Shown here: piece after piece, positions 19,995 to 24,900 of the stretch
How positions within the stretch are numbered: the first letter of the stretch is position 1
How the letters are laid out: every line of letters starts with the position of its first letter
From: Geosiphon pyriformis
Lineage: Eukaryota; Glomeromycota; Glomeromycetes; Archaeosporales; Geosiphonaceae
Direction: 5' to 3'
Assembly: GCA_016748015.1 (NCBI GenBank)
Contig: JAAOMT010000397.1
Location: 9,581 to 34,480, forward strand
DNA length: 24,900 bases
The notes under the pieces: generated by a model
Seen by the model: only the letters and a program-made list of their open reading frames with translations
Told to the model about the DNA's origin: nothing
Databases searched by the model: none
Translations under genes and position numbers: made by a program

Positions 19995-20749
19995 GAAATT
20001 ATTTGTCTAAAATTTCACTAAAATTGTGTAATTACTTTGTAGTAAAAGTCAACTTTTTTACAAAAATCTTGTCTATAGACTACCCTAATAATTATAATAA
20101 GAAAAATAAAAGAAAAAAAAAATGTAAAAGAATTGAGATTTTGTAAAGGGAATTGTTTTCTGGTTTAGACCTGAAATTATTAACAATTTACTGAAATTGG
20201 TAGCTAACAATTTACTGAAATTGGTAGCTAATCAATTTCAAAATATTAGTAGGGTTTTCAGAGAATTTTAAGTGCAATTTTTAATTAAGAAATTTGGTTT
20301 TCAAGTATTTGATTTTTATTTGATTTTTTTTGAAGAAATAAAGAAGATATCTATAGTAAGATAATTCTAATAGAAAATATATTTTCTTGAAGAAAAAAGC
20401 TTTTCTTTTATACAACTTGTTGTAGTACTAATCTATGAATTTGAACTTTTTTTTTGCTATAATTTTGACGAATTAAAGATATATTTTGGTAAATTACAAG
20501 TTATTTTGGTGAATTATTTGTAATTTCAGTGAACTATTCATAATTTCAATGAATTTCTACAAATTTTAGCGAATTCTTAAATATTACATAGTTTAAGGTA
20601 TTATATAATTTGATCATCCTATTTTCTATTATACAAATTGGATTATTAATTAAATAATAATATTTAATAATTTGATTAAATAATAAATTATAATTTGAAA
20701 TAATATTAATATATGCTAATTAATAATATGAGTTATAAAAATAATTTCA
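19995..20749 (-). repeat. 5' LTR of the gypsy element (right copy, complete, about 755 bp)
   Basis: It matches the left copy. Its outer end on the minus strand is TGAAATTATT (20740-20749) and its inner end AATAATTTC (19995-20003), a 9-base perfect inverted repeat, as expected for LTR ends. The promoter for the element should lie here but no distinct TATA box stands out from the A+T-rich background. It contains a 24-bp tandem duplication absent from the other LTR. The outer flank is tgcta (20750-20754), a possible target duplication whose partner is in the gap. Confidence 0.88.
20182..20229. repeat. 24-bp tandem duplication inside the right LTR
   Basis: Bases 20182-20205 are repeated exactly at 20206-20229 (unit starts aacaatttactg and ends ttggtagct). 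The left LTR has only one unit (about 11400-11423). Since LTRs are identical at insertion, the duplication arose afterwards. Confidence 0.9.
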
Positions 20750-20769
20750 TGCTAATTAATGACTAAATT

Positions 20770-21091
20770 CCATTGATAACAGCACTTATGTTTTATACTT
20801 TAGATTAAATTTTCAATTGTATTTTTTTGAGCAAGAAAATCAAATTTCAAAGATATTATTTAACATGTACAACAAGAAACTCTTAAAAATTTTTGATTTT
20901 TTCTTTGTATTTTTGGCATTCTAATACTAATTTTTTTGATGGCCATTTTTTTTTTTCTATTAATACTTGTTTAATTTTTTTAAGTAATTTTTGAAGTTTT
21001 TTATCTAAATATGTTTCTGAAAAGATTATTAATTGTAATTAATTATCTAATTCAAAAAAAGTATTAAAGCTATTATTAAAAGCAAATATGA
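20770..21091 (-). pseudogene. Middle/C-terminal fragment of the second DDE transposase copy (right part of a split gene)
   Basis: The minus strand reads KLQKLLKKIKQVLIEKKKWP then SKKLVLECQKYKEKIKNF (about 20880-20985), and FLLKKIQLKI (about 20805-20840). This corresponds to the KPKG..VL.ERGLW..L...C..C region and the later PDFLAQK-like region of the same transposase family as 1986-3995, which reads LKKKLWPNKKLKLKE and QPNFLA there. It is bounded by an LTR on each side. Its C-terminal continuation (KLVKYAIKK) is at 10470-10600; its N-terminal part should lie beyond the right edge of the window. Confidence 0.65.
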
Positions 21092-21564
21092 TGTTATTTA
21101 TAGAAATTGGGAATTATAATAAGTAGATAAAATAATCAATCAGAAATAGACATAGTAAACAGAAAAATTTCAGAATTTCTTTCAAGGAATTGCAGAATTT
21201 CAGAATCCCAAAATTTCAGAAATCTTATATAATAAAAATTATGTATAATAAGAGTATTAGAAACAGAAAAAGTAGTACAAATACTCCAGAATATTTTAAA
21301 AAATAGTTTTCTATAACTTAAAATAGAATTATATTTATACTAATAAAATATCTATTATTACCCAAATATATATTATTATTATTTGATTAAAAAAATATTA
21401 ATTATTTTTATACTAATAATACTTTATGCTAATAGAATCCAATATTTAATTATATTAAACCAATAGCTCTTAATTATGACTATTAATGAAATACTAATTT
21501 TTTATTTTTTTTATTTTTTTGTTTTAATTTTTTGATATTATTAATTAATTAAAGAATTTAAGCA
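21092..21564 (+). repeat. 5' LTR of the second element
   Basis: tgttatttatagaaattggg at 21092 starts a region matching 24593-24900 with shared blocks such as aattataataagtagataaa and taaaatagaattatatttat. The inner end is uncertain; a ca at 21563-21564 followed by ttgaattatt is the best candidate. Differences between the copies are mostly transitions. Confidence 0.7.
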
Positions 21565-21575
21565 TTGAATTATTA

Positions 21576-22950
21576 ATGTCAAAAATAAGTAAAAAATCTA
21601 AAAATAAAAATAAAAAACTTAAGGATAGCTTATTAGAAGAGCATAACTGCCAAAATAAACTGGTTACTATACTGAAAAAAAAATTTATGAAAAAAATTAT
21701 TAATTGAATCTCTGTTTATTATACAAAAAACTTAACCAAAACTGTTAAACACCAAAACCTTCAGAAATTACTATTATATTTAACTATTAAGCACCAAGTT
21801 ATGGGTTTGTTATTTGTTTAAACACCTTAAATAATTACCTATAATATTTAGTGCTTTCTATAAGATATAATTTAACAAAAAACCAGTATTAACAGCAATC
21901 ATTCAAATCTATATTACTGTTAATGATAAAAACATTATTATCTAAAATACTATTCCAAAATAATCAAAAAAAAGCCAAATTATTAAGAATTTATAACAAT
22001 TTTTTTAAAGAATTTAAATTATGATCAACAATTCTATCAAAACTTTAATCATTACTATTTTAATCAAATTTCAAATTCACCAGTAATTAGGCAAATACCA
22101 AGTCGAAAAAAAAAACAGTAATCAGAAAAATAATAATTAAAACCTAATTTCAAATAACTCAGCAGTTTAAACTCTAATTGTTTAAACTCTATTAAATTTA
22201 AACAATCCAAATTCAGCTCCTATTTTTCCAAAAAACTTATCTTTAATTATCTTAATTAATTTACTGCCAATAACACTAATTGTCACTTAGCAATAACTAC
22301 AATTAAACAAGAGAACACAAAAGCAGTTACTATTTACTTGAAATATTTTTATTAAAATTTGCACTAAATTCAAACATTTAATGCTAACTATTTTATAGTA
22401 TTACAAATTTTAAATCAATTTACTCACAGATTACACAGTAATTTACTACAATGAATATATTTAATGTACTCAAATATTCTTTAAGATATAGTCACTTATG
22501 TTAGAAATTTTGAATTAACAAAACTTAAAGCCAACTATTTCTAAGCCATAAATCTAATTATAAATGAATTATTTGAATTGAATTCTAAGCTAAAACAATT
22601 TAATAATTTGATTAACCAAAAATTAGAGATACTTAACTAACAATTTAGCAATCTATTAGCTTTTATAATATTGTGAAATCAAAGAAACTCCAATTGCTTC
22701 CAAAATCAATTGTGTTTATTATCAGCAAATCAATTATAATAATAAAAAACACATAATTATTACTACTGTAGTAAACAAAAGCATCTAAAAATAGACTATA
22801 AAACCAGATTAAATAACCAACAATCAGAAAATCAATATAAAAATTCTAATTACTGGTTTTAAACTCTAAATTATATTTAGAATCAAGAACAATATTAACA
22901 TCAAATTTCATATCAACCAATAATATAGCAATTTATATATGTACTTCTAA
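21576..22950 (+). pseudogene. Gag remnant of the second element, zinc-knuckle cysteines changed to Tyr
   Basis: An ATG at 21576 opens MSKISKKSKNKNKKLKDSLL and 42 codons before the first stop, a Lys-rich start just inside the LTR. Further pieces include NLNYDQQFYQNFNHYYFNQI (about 22016-22075) and NELFELNSKLKQFNNLINQ (about 22564-22620). At 22758-22799 the plus strand reads YYYCSKQKHLKIDY; set against C-x2-C-x4-H-x4-C, the first and last Cys are Tyr (TGY to TAY, a G-to-A change) while the middle Cys and His remain. More than ten stops occur. Role as in other elements: particle formation and RNA binding. Confidence 0.55.
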
Positions 22951-22966
22951 TATATTAAGCTTTAGC

Positions 22967-23034
22967 ACTAGTAATTTATTAACTGTAGCCACAAGTAATC
23001 TATTAACTATAGTCATAAATAATCTATTAACCCC
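22967..23034 (+). repeat. Three imperfect 24-bp tandem repeats
   Basis: Units at about 22967-22989, 22990-23013 and 23014-23034 share taatctattaac-type cores. In one plus-strand frame they code TSNLLTVA, TSNLLTIV and INNLLTPI, an 8-residue repeat in the spacer between gag and protease. The multiple of three suggests the repeat arose while the frame was translated. Confidence 0.65.
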
Positions 23035-23264
23035 AATAAATTTAAGCACTGTTCTAAAATACTGTGTTAATATTAACTGAAAATCAAAGACTGAAAATTA
23101 TGTACACACAATAAAACTGAAAATTGGCAATAATAATACACTAACCAATTTTCAGTTTATTGAACCAGTCATCAAAATTATAACAATGAAGTTTGGGAAA
23201 TAGGTACACCTAAAACCCGAATTCTCAAAACTATTTAAGTCTTTTAGTTATCTTAAAAAATGCT

Positions 23265-23640
23265 CAATTTAACAACCTAGAACATTCAAAACAATCATTT
23301 TTCAATAATATTCTATCAACAACAGTTACCAAAAATGAGTTACTTACAGCCATATTTTCTTTTAAATTAGAAAAAATCACAATAATATTTCTATTTAATA
23401 GAGCTGCTTTCAATACCAAACTTATTACAGCCATGTACATAGACACTAAAATCAATGACCAATCTATTAAACTAATTTTTGATAATAAATTAGCAGACAG
23501 TATCATCACATAACAATTTATAAATCAATTAGATTATTGAATTAATTATATTGCTAGTGCCAAAATTATCACAGCCAATAAAATAACTAACTGTTTAAGA
23601 CCAATACTGTGCTTAATTAGAATATTTAAGAATTACAGTT
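23265..23640 (+). pseudogene. Protease region of the second element
   Basis: The plus strand is open for about 80 codons (roughly 23267-23506), including STTVTKNELLTAIFSFKLEK and AMYIDTKINDQSIKLIFDNK, then LADSIIT and a stop. It aligns in order with the protease stretch of the other element (AMYTETKIEKKPICLILNSK). Here the active-site Asp is kept, but the following Ser-Gly are Asn-Lys, so the site is still broken. Later residues (ASAKIITANKITN) fit the next strand. The region on the other strand also has an open frame, which I take as a shadow. Confidence 0.6.
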
Positions 23641-24032
23641 TAATCAAAATAATTAACATATTCAAATACCAGCTATATGCAATTAATTTAAAACAACACA
23701 ATCACAATTATTAATAGAATTTAAGAAAAAAAATCTATTTGGAAAGTCTATTAAGTTTTGTAAACAGAAAATAATTACAACAAACTACCACTAATCTTTT
23801 TTTGAAACAACAAGGAAAAAGAAAAAAAAAGAATAAATTACATAACACTACTACCAAAAAAACAGTCAACAGTTAACATAAATCATATTTAATCTCAGAA
23901 CCAAAAAAAAACCACTGTATATTTTTTTTAGGTGTATTGATTGAAAAAAAAAGCTTTTTTTTATAAAAGCTTAGATCTTATCCAAAGAAGACTATAAAAC
24001 ACACATTTTTTTTCAATATTTTTGTTGATATT

Positions 24033-24383
24033 ATGAGCAATTCAGAACAATTTCATAAATATTATTAGAAATTAACATCTATTAAAGAAAAACAAAAACA
24101 GTATTTAAAACAATTAAACACTAAACTTTGTAAGTATTGTCTAATTCCATGTCACTTCAGATATGATGATAATTGTAATATTGTTTACAATCTACTACTG
24201 CATATAATCTATTTAATTTCTAAAGCAAAAAAACCAATTAACGAATATATTTTAGAATTGAAATCAAAATTCAATCCCAATTTAAACTTTAATAATAATG
24301 ATAATAACAGTTTTAATACTATCTATAATAGCAACAGTAGCAATAACAATTTAAATTCAAATTTTAATTTTAATTTTGAATAA
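24033..24383 (+). pseudogene. Cys-rich pol module followed by Asn-rich linker
   Basis: From the ATG at 24033 the frame has one stop (at about codon 11) and then runs open to TAA at 24381-24383. It contains LKQLNTKLCKYCLIPCHFRY with a further Cys (DDNCNIVYN), a likely zinc-binding cluster, then a long Asn/Ser linker (FNNNDNNSFNTIYNSNSSNN). The same cluster type (LCKECIMFYND) precedes dUTPase in the minus-strand element. Poly-Asn runs fit G-to-A conversion of an Asp/Ser-rich linker. Confidence 0.6.
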
Positions 24384-24578
24384 TATATTATACTTCCAAA
24401 TTTTTCAAAGGAGCAGGAACTTAAATAATTCAATGATAATAATAAAAACATCAGAAATGCACACATTATATCAATACAAAGTTTGATCTTAAATATTCCA
24501 GAAAATTGTTATTAGATTAGAACTTTATTTATATATTAATATAGATTTAAAAAATATAGAAGATTTCAACAGAGCTTA
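24384..24578 (+). pseudogene. Truncated dUTPase (N-terminal part only)
   Basis: After YIILPNFSKEQELK (about 24384-24425) and a stop, the plus strand reads HYINTKFDLKYSRK (24464-24505), the position of dUTPase motif 1. With a one-base frame change, IRLELYLYINIDLKNIEDF follows. The domain stops there; motifs 2 to 5 are absent and the purine tract and LTR follow at once. The junction therefore marks a deletion of the rest of pol. Confidence 0.65.
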
Positions 24579-24592
24579 AAAAAAAGAAATAA
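24578..24592 (+). promoter_or_regulatory. Polypurine tract before the 3' LTR
   Basis: aaaaaaaagaaa (24578-24589) followed by taa ends exactly at the tg that starts the LTR at 24593. A purine run at this place primes plus-strand DNA synthesis in LTR elements and fixes the plus orientation. Confidence 0.55.
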
Positions 24593-24900
24593 TGTTACTC
24601 ATAAAAATTAAAATTTATAATAAGTAAATAAAATAGCCAATTAGAAATAAAAGTAATAAACAAAGAAATTTTAAGATTTTTCTTAAGAAATTACAGGATT
24701 TTTTTTAAAAAAATTGCAAAATTTTAGAAATTTCATATAATAAAAATTATGTATATATAGTGAAAATGTTAAAAGCAAAAAAAGTAATGCAAACACTCCA
24801 AAATATTTCAAAAGATAGTTTTTTTATAACTTAAAATAGAATTATATTTATACTAATAAAATATCTATTATTACCTAAATTTATATTATCATTACTTAAT
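24593..24900 (+). repeat. 3' LTR of the second element, cut by the window end
   Basis: It matches 21092 onward, including aaaattatgta, actcca-aatattt and taaaatagaattatatttat followed by actaataaaatatctattat. The final 24900 base lies inside the repeat; roughly 150 bases should follow if it equals the 5' copy. Confidence 0.75.

Larger units (their letters stand above)
11228..20749 (-). mobile_element. Ty3/gypsy LTR retrotransposon with dUTPase domain, minus strand, inactive
   Basis: Two long direct repeats (11228-11922 and 19995-20749) flank about 8.1 kb that reads, on the minus strand, gag, CCHC knuckle, protease, Cys-rich spacer, dUTPase, reverse transcriptase, RNase H, integrase, GPY/F domain and a further ORF. 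RT before integrase places it in Ty3/gypsy. The element is about 9.5 kb long and its left end lies in the gap. Every enzymatic domain has stops, and the key residues seen in protease, RT, integrase and dUTPase are changed. The coding strand is A/C-rich and G-poor. dUTPase-bearing Ty3/gypsy elements are known from fungi. The element lies inside a DDE transposase gene. Confidence 0.92.
21092..24900 (+). mobile_element. Second LTR element with gag, protease and half a dUTPase, lacking RT and integrase (non-autonomous)
   Basis: Direct repeats begin with tg at 21092 and 24593, and the second runs to the window end. The interior, about 3 kb on the plus strand, encodes a Gag with a damaged zinc knuckle, a protease-like stretch, the Cys-rich module and the first part of a dUTPase, then goes straight into a purine tract and the 3' LTR. 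No trace of RT, RNase H or integrase is seen. The order of parts is the same as in the minus-strand gypsy element, so it is a related lineage with a large internal deletion, or a truncated non-autonomous derivative moved by a full relative. About 390 bases (23641-24032) carry nothing I recognise. Confidence 0.75.

Noticed and set aside
22967-23034. Repeat-spacer look of the 24-bp repeats, as in a CRISPR array
   Set aside because: Units are contiguous with no unique spacers, lie in a eukaryotic retroelement and keep a reading frame.
23264-23509. Minus-strand 81-residue frame
   Set aside because: Antisense to the protease region of the second element, which aligns with the other element's protease.

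Overview
The window is about 80% A+T, with no intact long gene. What can be read are decayed transposable elements and one decayed multicopy gene. The families recognised (a Ty3/gypsy element with a dUTPase domain, a DDE transposase with HDE and HCELNYIE motifs, a P-loop/nuclease protein related to fungal Crinkler-like proteins, and a FAR1/MULE-type transposase) are those that crowd the genomes of arbuscular mycorrhizal fungi (Rhizophagus, Gigaspora and relatives). A Glomeromycotina nuclear contig is therefore the best guess. Family names come from motifs and memory; no search was run.

Layout. 1-1330: minus-strand MULE-like transposase remnant, cut by the window edge. 1986-3995: near full-length minus-strand DDE transposase pseudogene. 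4110-5250: a patch less A+T-rich than its surroundings, with a 65-base A run, two hairpins and a 19-unit array of a 10-bp repeat. 6278-8745: plus-strand P-loop/nuclease pseudogene. 9060-10340: plus-strand pseudogene of another transposase-like family. 10470-10600: C-terminal tail of a second DDE transposase copy. 10601-11227: assembly gap. 11228-20749: a minus-strand LTR retrotransposon (gag, zinc knuckle, protease, Cys-rich spacer, dUTPase, RT, RNase H, integrase, extra 3' ORF). 20770-21091: middle part of the second DDE transposase copy. 21092 to the right edge: a second, plus-strand LTR element with gag, protease and half a dUTPase but no RT or integrase.

Two themes tie the window together. 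First, insertion is nested: the large LTR element sits inside a DDE transposase gene, and the second LTR element interrupts the same gene about 340 bp away. Second, decay is dominated by C-to-T and G-to-A changes. Catalytic residues have gone by the same class of change in protease (D to N), RT (DD to NN), integrase (D to N, E to K), the DDE transposase (D to N) and the P-loop gene (Walker A glycines to N and D, Walker B E to K). This suggests deamination of methylated cytosine or a RIP-like process. The 184-codon ORF after integrase, with only one stop, is the best preserved coding stretch and I do not recognise it.
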